DNA of 34,042 bases, taken from the NCBI GenBank assembly GCA_018242005.1, contig JAFECU010000263.1, positions 1-34,042 of the forward strand, read 5' to 3'. The stretch comes from Pseudomonadota bacterium (GTDB lineage Bacteria; Pseudomonadota; Gammaproteobacteria; Burkholderiales; Burkholderiaceae_C). The notes beneath the pieces are model-generated. The model was not told where the DNA came from, made no database searches, and saw nothing but the letters and a program-made list of their open reading frames with translations. The translations under genes and the position numbers were made by a program. Positions 8,014 to 15,562 of the stretch are shown here, piece after piece; position 1 is the stretch's first letter, and every line of letters starts with the position of its first letter.

Positions 8014-9132
8014 ATGTCCGCCTTCACACCGCCCTCGATCGTGCAAGACGACAGCGCCACGCCGCGTGCGCTGCCGCAGGGCGACTGGGTGGCGGCGGCC
8101 TTTGCCAACCGCAGCGCCTGGCGACGCGTGGCGGGCGAGCTCAAGACCTGCGGGCCGGGCCATGCCTGGAGCCTGCACGGATTGACGCATCTGGACCATG
8201 TGGGCGCGCAGGTGCTGTGGAACCATTGGGGCCGTACCTGGCCGGCGCAGCTCGACATGAACGCGGCGCAGCGCGAGATGCTCGAGCGCGTGGCGCGCTT
8301 CTCCGCACCCTGCGATCCGGCGCCACCCTGGCGCCTGGCCGACCAGGTGGACCGCCTGGGCGTGCTGGTCATGCACGCGCTCGACCACCTGGCCCATATG
8401 GTGGAGCTCGTGGGTCAGCTGGTGCTGGACCTGCTGCGGCTCGCGCGCAACCCGCGGCGCGCGCCCTGGCGCGACATTTCGGGCCATCTGTACCGCATGG
8501 GCGCCATGGCCTTGCCGATCACGGCGTTGGTGGGCTTTCTGATCGGCGTGGTGCTGGCCTATCTGATGAGCCTGCAGCTGCGCCAGTTCGGGGCCGAGGC
8601 TTTCATCGTCAACATCCTGGGCATCTCGCTGATCCGCGAGCTCGGGCCCATGCTCGGCGCGATCCTGGTGGCGGGGCGTTCGGGCTCGGCCATTACGGCC
8701 CAGATCGGCGTGATGCGCGTGACCGAGGAGCTCGATGCCATGCGCGTCATGGGCATACCGCACGGTTTTCGCCTTGTGTTGCCGCGCGCGCTGGCGCTGG
8801 GCCTGGCCATGCCGCTCATCGCGCTGTGGACCACGCTGGCCGCGCTGGCCGGCGGCATGCTGGCGGCCGACGTGGCCATGGGCATCTCGCCGGCCTACTT
8901 CGCGCAGGCGCTGCCGGCGGCGGTCAAGGTCTCCAACCTTTGGCTGGCCATGGCCAAGTCCGTGGTGTTCGGCGTGTTCATTGCGCTCATCGGCTGCCAC
9001 TGGGGCTTGCGCGTCAAGCCCAACACGCAGAGCCTGGGCGAGGGCACGACGGCCTCGGTGGTCAGCGCCATCACCATGGTCATCGTTGTGGACGCGCTGT
9101 TCGCCGTGGCCTTCAAGAACCTGGGCTTTTGA
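8014..9132 (+). CDS. MlaE-family ABC permease with N-terminal STAS domain
   Basis: A 372-residue protein from the chosen ATG. Residues about 18-95 look like a STAS (MlaB-like) domain, containing WSLHGLTHLDHVGAQVLW. Residues about 125-370 form the MlaE permease, with GFLIGVVLAYL, the cytoplasmic EELDAMRVMGIP coupling loop, and five to six membrane segments. In the E. coli Mla system STAS (MlaB) and permease (MlaE) are separate proteins; here they are fused. The permease moves phospholipid or another lipid with the downstream ATPase and MCE protein. ATGs at 7948 and 7969 are also in frame and none has a good Shine-Dalgarno. I prefer 8014, where family-like sequence begins; start confidence is low. 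Confidence 0.88.
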   Translation: MSAFTPPSIVQDDSATPRALPQGDWVAAAFANRSAWRRVAGELKTCGPGHAWSLHGLTHLDHVGAQVLWNHWGRTWPAQLDMNAAQREMLERVARFSAPCDPAPPWRLADQVDRLGVLVMHALDHLAHMVELVGQLVLDLLRLARNPRRAPWRDISGHLYRMGAMALPITALVGFLIGVVLAYLMSLQLRQFGAEAFIVNILGISLIRELGPMLGAILVAGRSGSAITAQIGVMRVTEELDAMRVMGIPHGFRLVLPRALALGLAMPLIALWTTLAALAGGMLAADVAMGISPAYFAQALPAAVKVSNLWLAMAKSVVFGVFIALIGCHWGLRVKPNTQSLGEGTTASVVSAITMVIVVDALFAVAFKNLGF

Positions 9133-9134
9133 CC

Positions 9135-9938
9135 ATGACCGACGCGCCCGCCCCGCCCGTGGTCGAGATTCGCGGCCTGGCCACCGTGTTTGGCAAGGGC
9201 AAGCAGGCCTTTTGCGTGCATGACGGGCTGGAGCTCACGGTGAATCGCGGCGAGATCCTGTCGCTCGTCGGCGGCTCGGGCACGGGCAAGACGGTGCTGC
9301 TGCGCCATATCCTGGGCCTGACGCAGCCCACGCGCGGCAGCGTCACGGTGCTGGGCAGGCCGGCGGCCGAACTCGGTGGCGACGGCGCCAGCAGCCGCGT
9401 GGGCATGCTGTTCCAGCAGGGGGCGCTGTTCTCGGCCTTCAGCGTGCTCGACAACATCGCCTTTGCGCTGCGCGAGCTGGGCACGCTGCCACCGGCGCTC
9501 GTGCGGGATGCGGCCATGGTCAAGCTGTGCCTGGTGGGCCTCAAGCGCGAGCACGCCACGCGCATGCCTGCGGATCTCTCGGGCGGCATGATCAAGCGCG
9601 CGGCCCTGGCGCGCGCGCTCATCATGGACCCGCCGCTCCTGCTGCTCGACGAGCCCACGGCCGGGCTGGACCCGAACAGCTCCGACGAGTTCTGCGCGCT
9701 GCTGCGCGAGCTGCACGCGGCCCTGGGCCTTACCGTGATCATGGTCACGCATGACCTGGACACGCTCTACGACCTGTCCACGCGCGTGGCGGTGCTGGCC
9801 GATCAGCATGTCATCACCAGTGGGCCGCCGCAGCAGGTGGCACAGTTCGACCACCCTTTCATTCACCATTTTTTCCTCGGGGAGCGTGGCCGCCGCGCCA
9901 TGGCGCAGCCGCCTGCCGCCCCGATCCGGGAGACCTGA
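9135..9938 (+). CDS. MlaF-type ABC transporter ATPase
   Basis: A 267-residue ATP-binding subunit. Walker A GGSGTGKT (46-53), the Q-loop in MLFQQGALF, the signature LSGGM (148-152), Walker B LLLLDEP (168-174) and the switch His in VTHDLDTLYDL are all present. It powers the MlaE-type permease encoded just upstream, whose stop is 2 bases before this ATG. The FQQGALFSAFSVLDNIAF region is typical of MlaF/Ttg2A rather than other importers. Its TGA shares a base with the next ATG (TGATG), so the operon is translationally coupled. Confidence 0.93.
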   Translation: MTDAPAPPVVEIRGLATVFGKGKQAFCVHDGLELTVNRGEILSLVGGSGTGKTVLLRHILGLTQPTRGSVTVLGRPAAELGGDGASSRVGMLFQQGALFSAFSVLDNIAFALRELGTLPPALVRDAAMVKLCLVGLKREHATRMPADLSGGMIKRAALARALIMDPPLLLLDEPTAGLDPNSSDEFCALLRELHAALGLTVIMVTHDLDTLYDLSTRVAVLADQHVITSGPPQQVAQFDHPFIHHFFLGERGRRAMAQPPAAPIRET

Positions 9939-10915
9939 TGGAAAACAAGTCCCACGCCCTGGCCGCGGGCATTTTCGTGATCCTCGTGGCGGCGCTGCTC
10001 GCGGGCCTTGGCATGTGGCTCACGCGTGACCGCACCGACTACCGCGTCTACGAGCTGTCGAGCAAGGACAGCGTCAGCGGCCTGCAGCCCCAGGCGGCCG
10101 TGCGCTACAAGGGCGTGGCCGTGGGCAAGGTCACGGCCATAGGTTTCGACCCACAGGCCGCGGGCAATGTGCTGATCCGCATCGCCGTCAACACCGATGC
10201 GCCCATCAGCCCCACCACCTTCGCCACGCTGGGCTACCAGGGCGTGACAGGCCTGGCCCATATCCAGCTCGACGATGCCGACACGCCGCTGCCGACCCTG
10301 CCCAGGGGCGCCAGCGGCCTGCCGCGCCTGCCGCTGCAGTCCTCGTCCTTCAGCCAGCTGGCCGAGCAGGGCCCGGCCATCCTGGCCCAGGTACAGGAGG
10401 CCACGCGGCGCGTCAATTCACTGCTGGACGACGACAACCAACAGCGCTTTGCCGCCGCACTTCAGCAGCTGGGCGCGGCCGCGGGCAGCATAGACCGGCT
10501 GGCAAGGCGCCTGGACAACACCGTGAGCCAGCGGCTCGACCCGGCTCTGGCCGGCGTGCCGGCCCTCGCGCAGGACGCGCAGCAGACCCTGCGGGCGCTG
10601 CGCCAGGCCGGCAGCAACGCCGCCGGCGCCGCAGATGACGTGCGCCAGGCCGTGCGCGCGCTGAATGTCGAAGGTGGCGCCATCGCCGAGATCACGGACG
10701 GCGCCAAGGCGCTGTCGGCCGCCGCCGACAGGCTCAACCGCGCCACGCTGCCCAGCGTCAGCCGCGCCGCCGACGAGACCGCGCGTGCCGCGCGCCGCCT
10801 GAGCCGTACCGCGACCGGCATCAACGACAACCCGCAAGCGCTGCTCTACGGCCCGGGCCGGGCGCCCGCCGGGCCGGGCGAACCGGGCTTTGTCGCGCCC
10901 GCCGCTCAGCCCTGA
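9938..10915 (+). CDS. MCE (MlaD-family) lipid-transport protein
   Basis: A 325-residue protein anchored by one N-terminal membrane helix (about 7-28), followed by a single MCE domain (about 38-117, with VSGLQPQAAVRYKGVAVGKV and GYQGVTGLAHIQLD). A long helical, Ala- and Arg-rich C-terminal part follows (about 130-290), ending in a Gly/Pro tail. MCE proteins form periplasmic hexamers or tubes that carry lipids. At 325 residues it is longer than E. coli MlaD (about 180), so the helical extension may form a periplasmic needle as in LetB/YebT or PqiB relatives. It overlaps the ATPase stop by one base. Confidence 0.92.
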   Translation: MENKSHALAAGIFVILVAALLAGLGMWLTRDRTDYRVYELSSKDSVSGLQPQAAVRYKGVAVGKVTAIGFDPQAAGNVLIRIAVNTDAPISPTTFATLGYQGVTGLAHIQLDDADTPLPTLPRGASGLPRLPLQSSSFSQLAEQGPAILAQVQEATRRVNSLLDDDNQQRFAAALQQLGAAAGSIDRLARRLDNTVSQRLDPALAGVPALAQDAQQTLRALRQAGSNAAGAADDVRQAVRALNVEGGAIAEITDGAKALSAAADRLNRATLPSVSRAADETARAARRLSRTATGINDNPQALLYGPGRAPAGPGEPGFVAPAAQP

Positions 10916-10936
10916 CCCGCAGCAGGAATAAGTCTT

Positions 10937-11611
10937 ATGAAAACTGCAAAAAACATAGCTTACAGCGTAGTAGGTGTGGACGTTAAAGCCGTATTTGTTT
11001 GGGTTTTTGTGGCTCTGGCCCTGGCCGGTTGCTCGGCCCTGCCCGCGCCGCCCGTACGCGCCGAGCTCTACGACTTCGGCCCCGGCCCGGTGGGCGCTGC
11101 CGGTCCGGCCGCGCCGCTGCCGCCCATCGCGCTGGCCGCTGTGGAAAGCGTGGGCCTGCCCGACGGCAGCTCCGCCCTGTTGTACCGCCTGGCTTATGCC
11201 AATGCCCAGCAGCTGCGCCCCTACACCCTGGCGCGCTGGAGCCAGCCGCCCGCCGACCTGCTGGCCCAGGCCCTGCGCGAACGCCTGGGCCAGCAACGCG
11301 TCGTGCTTTCGGGCAATGAGGCGCTGGCCCTGCGGCAGGGCCAGGGCCCTCTGCCCAGCGTGCTGCGCGTGCAGCTGGAGGAGTTCAGCCAGGTCTTCAG
11401 CTCCGCCGAGGCCAGCGCCGGCTGGGTGCGCGTACGTGCCCTGCTGGCCGACACCAGCGCTGCCGGCGAGACGCCGCTGGCCCAGCGCGTGTTCGTTGCC
11501 CGGCGCAGCGCCGCCACGCCCGACGCCGCCGGGGGCGCCAGGGCCCTGGCCGAGGCCGCGGCCCAGGTGGCCGACGAACTCGCGGACTGGGTGCGACAGC
11601 AGGGGCGCTGA
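10937..11611 (+). CDS. ABC-type transport auxiliary lipoprotein (PqiC-like)
   Basis: A 224-residue predicted outer-membrane lipoprotein with a lipobox LAGC (Cys32) after a hydrophobic segment. The rest resembles the ABC transport auxiliary (DUF330/PqiC) family: PPIALAAVESVG, an ...LLYRLAYANAQQLRPYTLARWSQPPADLL core, and a C-terminal DELADWVRQQ helix. It would be the outer-membrane partner of the MCE protein, and it replaces the mlaC-mlaB genes seen in E. coli. An AGGAA lies 9 bases before the ATG. Codons about 4-18 derive from a repeat-like sequence, giving an unusually long N-region before the hydrophobic core. An in-frame GTG at 10976 would give a more ordinary signal peptide. Confidence 0.85.
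   Translation: MKTAKNIAYSVVGVDVKAVFVWVFVALALAGCSALPAPPVRAELYDFGPGPVGAAGPAAPLPPIALAAVESVGLPDGSSALLYRLAYANAQQLRPYTLARWSQPPADLLAQALRERLGQQRVVLSGNEALALRQGQGPLPSVLRVQLEEFSQVFSSAEASAGWVRVRALLADTSAAGETPLAQRVFVARRSAATPDAAGGARALAEAAAQVADELADWVRQQGR
10948..10990 (-). repeat. Repeat-like sequence absorbed into the 5' end of the lipoprotein gene
   Basis: Read on either strand, this A/T-richer patch shares the CATAGCTTACAGCG and GTTAAAGCC blocks with the copy at 17405-17457 (GATAGCTGTTAGCG and TTGAGCC), at nearly the same spacing. Base composition is visibly different from the surrounding GC-rich coding DNA. Confidence 0.45.
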
Positions 11612-11612
11612 A

Positions 11613-11634
11613 TGACCGGGGCCGCGCCGGCCCC
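11613..11634 (+). terminator. GC-rich hairpin after the MCE operon
   Basis: GGGGCCG and CGGCCCC pair around a three-base loop just after the lipoprotein stop. No T-run follows, so it may act with Rho or stabilise the 3' end rather than terminate by itself. I see nothing else firm in the rest of the 146-base gap. Confidence 0.35.
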
Positions 11635-11757
11635 AGGCCTTGCGCTTTGCACGACTTTACCGGGGTGATACCTCGGACGGTCAACAGGGCTTGAGGCGCC
11701 CTCGTTGCAGCGGTGTGAGGCCTTCGCCCCACCTTGCAACCCCCAGGAGGTCGAACC

Positions 11758-12084
11758 ATGTCCATCCGTCAAATTGCCACGTTCGCCGCGGTCTTGTGCG
11801 CATTCACCACGCCAGCGGCTTTTGCGGCCACGCACTGGCAGAACCATCATCCGCGCCGCGTCGAAGTCAATGAGCGCCTGGCCAACCAGAACCGGCGCAT
11901 CCATGCCGAGCGCCGTGAGGGCGAATTCACCAAAAGCCAGGCACGGGCGCTGCACACCGAGGACCGGCAGGTGCGCCATGAAGAGCGCGTGATGGCCTCG
12001 CACGACAACGGCCACCTCACCCGCGCCGACCAGCGCGCACTGAACCAGCAGGAAAACGCCATCAGCCATCAGATCGGCCGTTGA
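11758..12084 (+). CDS. Small secreted protein of unknown function with a repeated GxLTxxxxRAL motif
   Basis: A 108-residue protein. The ATG at 11758 has a perfect AGGAGG 7 bases upstream (11745-11750), which decides the start. Residues 1-23 form a signal peptide ending AFA, so the mature protein is periplasmic or secreted. It is very rich in His, Arg, Gln, Asn and Glu, has no cysteine, and should be almost all helix. It contains a duplicated motif: GEFTKSQARALHTEDRQ and NGHLTRADQRALNQQEN. I do not recognise a named function, though I recall similar hypothetical proteins in Proteobacteria. The second motif (HDNGHLTRAD) faintly resembles an EF-hand or dockerin loop. It appears monocistronic. 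Confidence 0.85.
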   Translation: MSIRQIATFAAVLCAFTTPAAFAATHWQNHHPRRVEVNERLANQNRRIHAERREGEFTKSQARALHTEDRQVRHEERVMASHDNGHLTRADQRALNQQENAISHQIGR

Positions 12085-12162
12085 CCTGCCGCGCTCGCGC
12101 AGCCGGCCGACAGGCACAGGACCAACCTGGAAACGGCAGCTGACCGGGCAGCTGACCGCTTG

Positions 12163-12350
12163 TCATCTTCACGAGACCGGCACGAATGCTGAGCCTTGCG
12201 GTTTCGCTGGCCTGCCGCTGATGGGTGAGCACGCTGCGCCCGGGGCGGCGCCGTCTTCTGCGCACGCTGCGGCGTTGCTCCTCCTCGCAGGCAAAAGCCG
12301 CCGCGTCAACCCGCCCTGCCTGGCCCGCCGATCACGACACAGGCAAGCGC
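12163..12350 (+). repeat. Copy B of the ~190-base dispersed element
   Basis: This fills most of the 298-base gap between the small secreted protein and the convergent marC-like gene, and matches 5029-4841 of the minus strand in the same block order. Between the GCGTTGCTCCTCC block and the final block, copy B is two bases longer than copy A. In the last 36 bases (12314-12349) the four differences are all silent if the frame PCLARRSRHRQA is read, but upstream of that the two copies are in different frames. Resemblance weakens after 12350 and is gone by about 12375. Confidence 0.7.
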
Positions 12351-12382
12351 ATTCAGCGGCCGCCTCCAGGCGGAGTCGCGGC

Positions 12383-13018
12383 TCAGCGCCCGGCGAGGAC
12401 AGGGAACAGCTTGCTCAGCCCGTCGGCCATCACTTCCACCGACAGCGCTGCCAGGATCAGTCCCATGAGCCGCGTCATGACGTTGATGCCGGTCTTGCCG
12501 AGCGCGCGCTCTATGGGTTCGGCCAGCGCAAAGCACAGCGCCGTGGCAGCGCCCACTACCACGCCGTAGCCCACCAGGGCCAGGTGCTGCCAGATCGTCT
12601 GGGCGCGGTCGGCGTAGATCACCACCGTGGACATGGCCGCCGGCCCGGTGAGCAGCGGAATGGTCAGCGGCACGACGGCGATGCTGGAGCCCTGGGCGGC
12701 CTTCTGCGCACCGGCCTCCAGCTCGTTGGTGTGCGGCTTGGCCTCGGCCGGCTGGGCGTTCAGCATGTTCATGGCGCTGATGAGCAGCAGCAGGCCGCCG
12801 CCCACCTGGAAGCTCGGCAGCGAGATGTTGAAGAAGTCCAGGATCTGCAGCCCCAGGAGCGCGCAGACGGCGATCACGCAGAACGCGCTGAAGGCCGCCA
12901 CCCGGATGGTGCGCCGGCGCTGAGCGGCGCTGAAGCCGTTGGTGTAGTGGATGAAGAACGGCACGATGGCCAGCGGGTTCACGATGGCCAGCAGCGTAAT
13001 GAGCGGCTTGAGATTCAT
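12383..13018 (-). CDS. MarC (UPF0056) family integral membrane protein
   Basis: A 211-residue membrane protein with about six membrane segments, the usual MarC/YhgN length. It begins MNLKPLITLLAIVNPLAIVPFF, matching the family's LxxxxNPxGxxPxF start, and contains VVPLTIPLLTGPAAMSTVVIY. The frame extends 48 codons upstream, but the family N-terminus starts at the ATG at 13018, which I chose. The family's biochemical role is not established; MarC was named from its location near E. coli marRAB and is not itself a proven resistance factor. It is divergent from the dienelactone hydrolase gene and followed by repeat copy B. Confidence 0.88.
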   Translation of the reverse strand: MNLKPLITLLAIVNPLAIVPFFIHYTNGFSAAQRRRTIRVAAFSAFCVIAVCALLGLQILDFFNISLPSFQVGGGLLLLISAMNMLNAQPAEAKPHTNELEAGAQKAAQGSSIAVVPLTIPLLTGPAAMSTVVIYADRAQTIWQHLALVGYGVVVGAATALCFALAEPIERALGKTGINVMTRLMGLILAALSVEVMADGLSKLFPVLAGR

Positions 13019-13161
13019 GGCGACACCCGTGCTGCAGCGTCCATGATCCGGCCGGCGCCGACAAATAGCACAATCTTTCCCATCAACGCGTGACTCCTGA
13101 AACAATCGCGCATTGGAACAGGTTTGCGGCGTGTGTCGCCAGACTTTCGGGAGATTGCGCA

Positions 13162-13851
13162 ATGGGGCAGTGGGTAGACCTTACATCGGACGACGGCTTC
13201 ATCTTCCCCGCCTGGCTGGCGCGTACCGATGGCGCGCCGCGCGGGGCGGTGGTGGTGCTGCAGGAGATCTTCGGCGTCAACAGTCATATCCGCGCCGTGG
13301 CCGAGCGCTTTGCCGCGCGCGGCTACCTGGCGGTCGCGCCGTCCACCTTTGCGCGCGTGCAGGCCGCGGTGGATCTGGGCTATGGCGAGGCCGACCGCAA
13401 GACCGGCATGGCCCTCAAGGCCGCCGTGGAGGGCCTGCCCGCGCCGGGCGTGATGCCCGACATCCAGGCGGCCATCGACTATGCGGCGCGCCTTGGCGGG
13501 CGCAAGGTGGGTGTGGTGGGTTACTGCTGGGGCGGGCTGCTGGCCTGGCGCGCGGCCTGCCTGGCCGACGGCCTGTCCGCCGCCGTGCCGTACTACGGTG
13601 GCGGCATCACCACGGCCACCGAGGTGGCGCGCCGGCCGCGCGTGCCGGTGCTGGCGCATTTCGGTGAGCGCGACCATTGGATCACTCAGGATGGCGTGCG
13701 GGCTTTCGCGCAGGCCCACCCTGAGGTGCAGGTACATGTCTACCCCGCGGACCATGGTTTCAACTGTGACCAGCGCGACAGCTATGACCAGGCCTCGGCC
13801 CTGAACGCTCGTGAGCGCACCATGGCCTTCCTGGCCCGGCATGTCGGGTGA
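13162..13851 (+). CDS. Dienelactone hydrolase family protein
   Basis: A 229-residue cytoplasmic alpha/beta hydrolase. The carboxymethylenebutenolidase triad is visible: Cys122 in GYCWGG, Asp171 in FGERDHW and His198 in PADHGFNC, with Glu35 in LQEIFGVN as the residue that polarises the nucleophile. Family members open dienelactones in chlorocatechol breakdown, but many genomic paralogues act on other esters. No catechol pathway genes are nearby, so the substrate is open. The ATG at 13162 is preceded by GGGAG at 8 bases and gives the standard N-terminus; the frame is open further upstream. It is monocistronic and divergent from the MarC-family gene. Confidence 0.9.
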   Translation: MGQWVDLTSDDGFIFPAWLARTDGAPRGAVVVLQEIFGVNSHIRAVAERFAARGYLAVAPSTFARVQAAVDLGYGEADRKTGMALKAAVEGLPAPGVMPDIQAAIDYAARLGGRKVGVVGYCWGGLLAWRAACLADGLSAAVPYYGGGITTATEVARRPRVPVLAHFGERDHWITQDGVRAFAQAHPEVQVHVYPADHGFNCDQRDSYDQASALNARERTMAFLARHVG

Positions 13852-13857
13852 CTTAGA

Positions 13858-13890
13858 CCCGTCATTTCCGCCGAAGCGAGAACCCACTGC
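13858..13890. repeat. Degenerate copy of the GTCATTCCCGCGAAGGCGGGAA-type proteobacterial repeat
   Basis: CGTCATTTCCGCCGAAGCGA followed by GAACCCACTG resembles the widespread GTCATT-CCCGCG-AAGGCGGGAA-TCCA palindrome, with several substitutions. It lies in the 132-base convergent gap after the dienelactone hydrolase. I recognise the consensus from memory. Confidence 0.5.
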
Positions 13891-13983
13891 CCTGACGAGA
13901 CAACGACACCGGCCGCGCATGGCTCCTCGGTTTCGCGGTGATGGCAGAGGTCCTCATGGATAGGAAATGAAGGCGTTGGCAGC

Positions 13984-15552
13984 TCAATGCGCCCCGGCGG
14001 CCGCATCTGCGGCGCCGGTCACGGGCGCGGGCCTGTGTGCCAGCCAGACCAGCGGAATCAGCGCGATGAACAGCAGGGCCGAGACCCAGAAAATGTCATT
14101 GGCCGCCAGCATGTAGGCCTGCTGGTTGGTCATGCGCTCGATCTGGGCGAGCGCCTGCGCCGGCGTCATGCCGGCGGCCTGCAGCGTCTGCATGGTCTGC
14201 GCCAGCGCCGGGCTGTCGGCCGTGAGGCGCTCGGTCAGCTGCGCGTGGTGCAGGCTGGCGCGGCTCTCCCACTGCGTGGTGGTGACCGAGGTGCCGATGG
14301 CGCCGGCCGTGATGCGCAGGAAGTTGGACAGGCCCGAGGCCGCAGGGATGCGGTGCGGCGGAATCTCCGACAGCGTGAGCGTCACCAGCGGGATGAAGAA
14401 GAACGCCGTTGACACGCCCTGGACGATGGTCGGGATCATGATGGTCATGAAGTCCGCCTGGGTCGAAAAGCGTGAGCGCATCCACAGCACCAGCGCGAAC
14501 ACCACGAAGGCAATGGTTGCGTAGCGGCGCGGATCGACGCGGCCAATGCTCTTGCCGACGATGGGCGAGAGGACCAAGGCCAGCAGCCCGACCGGGGCCA
14601 TGATCTCGCCGGCCTGCGTGGCGGTGTAGCCCATGAACTGCTGCAGCCACAGCGGCAGCAGCACCACGTTGCCGAAGAACAGCCCGTAGCCCACGGCCGT
14701 GGCCAGCGCGCCGGCCCAGAAGTTGCGGATTCTGAACAGGCTCAGGTCCACCACCGGGTGGTCGTCGCCCTGCTCCCAGAGCCAGAAGGCCAGCAGGCCG
14801 ACGGCGGCGACGATGGCGCAGCCGGTGACCAGGGGCGAGGCGAACCAGTCATGTTCCTTGCCGATGTCCAGCATCACCTGCAGGCTGCCCACGCCGATGA
14901 CCATGAGCGCCAGGCCGATGGAGTCTATGGGCAGGCTCTGGCGCGCCGTCTCGCGCCTGTGAAAGATCGCCCAGGTGGCCAGCGCAGAGGCAATGCCCAC
15001 GGGCACGTTGATGTAGAAGATCCAGGGCCAGCTGATGTTGTCGGTGATCCAGCCGCCCAGCAGCGGCCCCAGCACCGGGGCGACCAGCGTGGTCATGGAC
15101 CACATGGCCATGGCCAGCCCGGCGAGCGCGCGCGGGTAGCTCGACAGGAGCAGCGCCTGCGACAGCGGGATCATGGGCCCGGCCACGAAGCCCTGCAGCG
15201 TGAGCGCGGCGATCAGGAGCGCCATGTTCGGCGCCCGCCCGCACAGCCAGGAGGAGATGACGAACAGCGTGACGCTGGCCACGAACAGCCGCACCTGGCC
15301 GAAGCGCTGCGACAGCCAGCCCGTGAGCGGCACGGCGATGGCGTTGGCCACGGCAAAGCTGGTGATGACCCAAGTGCCCTGCGTGGGGCTCACGCCCAGG
15401 TCGCCGGCGATGGCGGGCAGAGACACATTGGCGATCGACGTGTCCAGCACGTTCATGAAGGTGGCGGCCGACAGGGCCAGCGTACCCCAGGTGCGCGCGC
15501 TGCCCGACAGCGGCGGGGGCGGCAGTGCCGCGGTGCTTGCGGGAGCGGTCAT
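13984..15552 (-). CDS. emrB: EmrB-type multidrug efflux MFS transporter (DHA2 family, 14 TMS)
   Basis: A 522-residue inner-membrane drug:proton antiporter. Helix 1 carries FMNVLDTSIANVSLPAIAGDL (motif D1). GWLSQRFGQVRLF is motif A of the major facilitator superfamily, and PVLGPLLGGWITDNISWPWIFYINVP is motif C plus the following loop typical of EmrB/QacA. The length and hydrophobic pattern fit 14 segments. The ATG at 15552 follows the emrA stop by 10 bases; upstream in-frame sequence overlaps emrA and is rejected. It works with EmrA (periplasmic adaptor) and the outer-membrane factor encoded in the same operon to expel hydrophobic compounds. Confidence 0.95.
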   Translation of the reverse strand: MTAPASTAALPPPPLSGSARTWGTLALSAATFMNVLDTSIANVSLPAIAGDLGVSPTQGTWVITSFAVANAIAVPLTGWLSQRFGQVRLFVASVTLFVISSWLCGRAPNMALLIAALTLQGFVAGPMIPLSQALLLSSYPRALAGLAMAMWSMTTLVAPVLGPLLGGWITDNISWPWIFYINVPVGIASALATWAIFHRRETARQSLPIDSIGLALMVIGVGSLQVMLDIGKEHDWFASPLVTGCAIVAAVGLLAFWLWEQGDDHPVVDLSLFRIRNFWAGALATAVGYGLFFGNVVLLPLWLQQFMGYTATQAGEIMAPVGLLALVLSPIVGKSIGRVDPRRYATIAFVVFALVLWMRSRFSTQADFMTIMIPTIVQGVSTAFFFIPLVTLTLSEIPPHRIPAASGLSNFLRITAGAIGTSVTTTQWESRASLHHAQLTERLTADSPALAQTMQTLQAAGMTPAQALAQIERMTNQQAYMLAANDIFWVSALLFIALIPLVWLAHRPAPVTGAADAAAGAH

Positions 15553-15562
15553 GGATGGGGGC

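Noticed and set aside
7860-9134. Long frame joined upstream to the ABC ATPase
   Set aside because: The upstream part overlaps the permease gene in another frame and has no family sequence; the ATPase starts cleanly at 9135.
13782-14006. Minus-strand frame with a GRIELPTPS-like peptide after the dienelactone hydrolase gene
   Set aside because: It overlaps a known type of short palindromic repeat and gene ends; such peptides are commonly mis-annotated intergenic translations.
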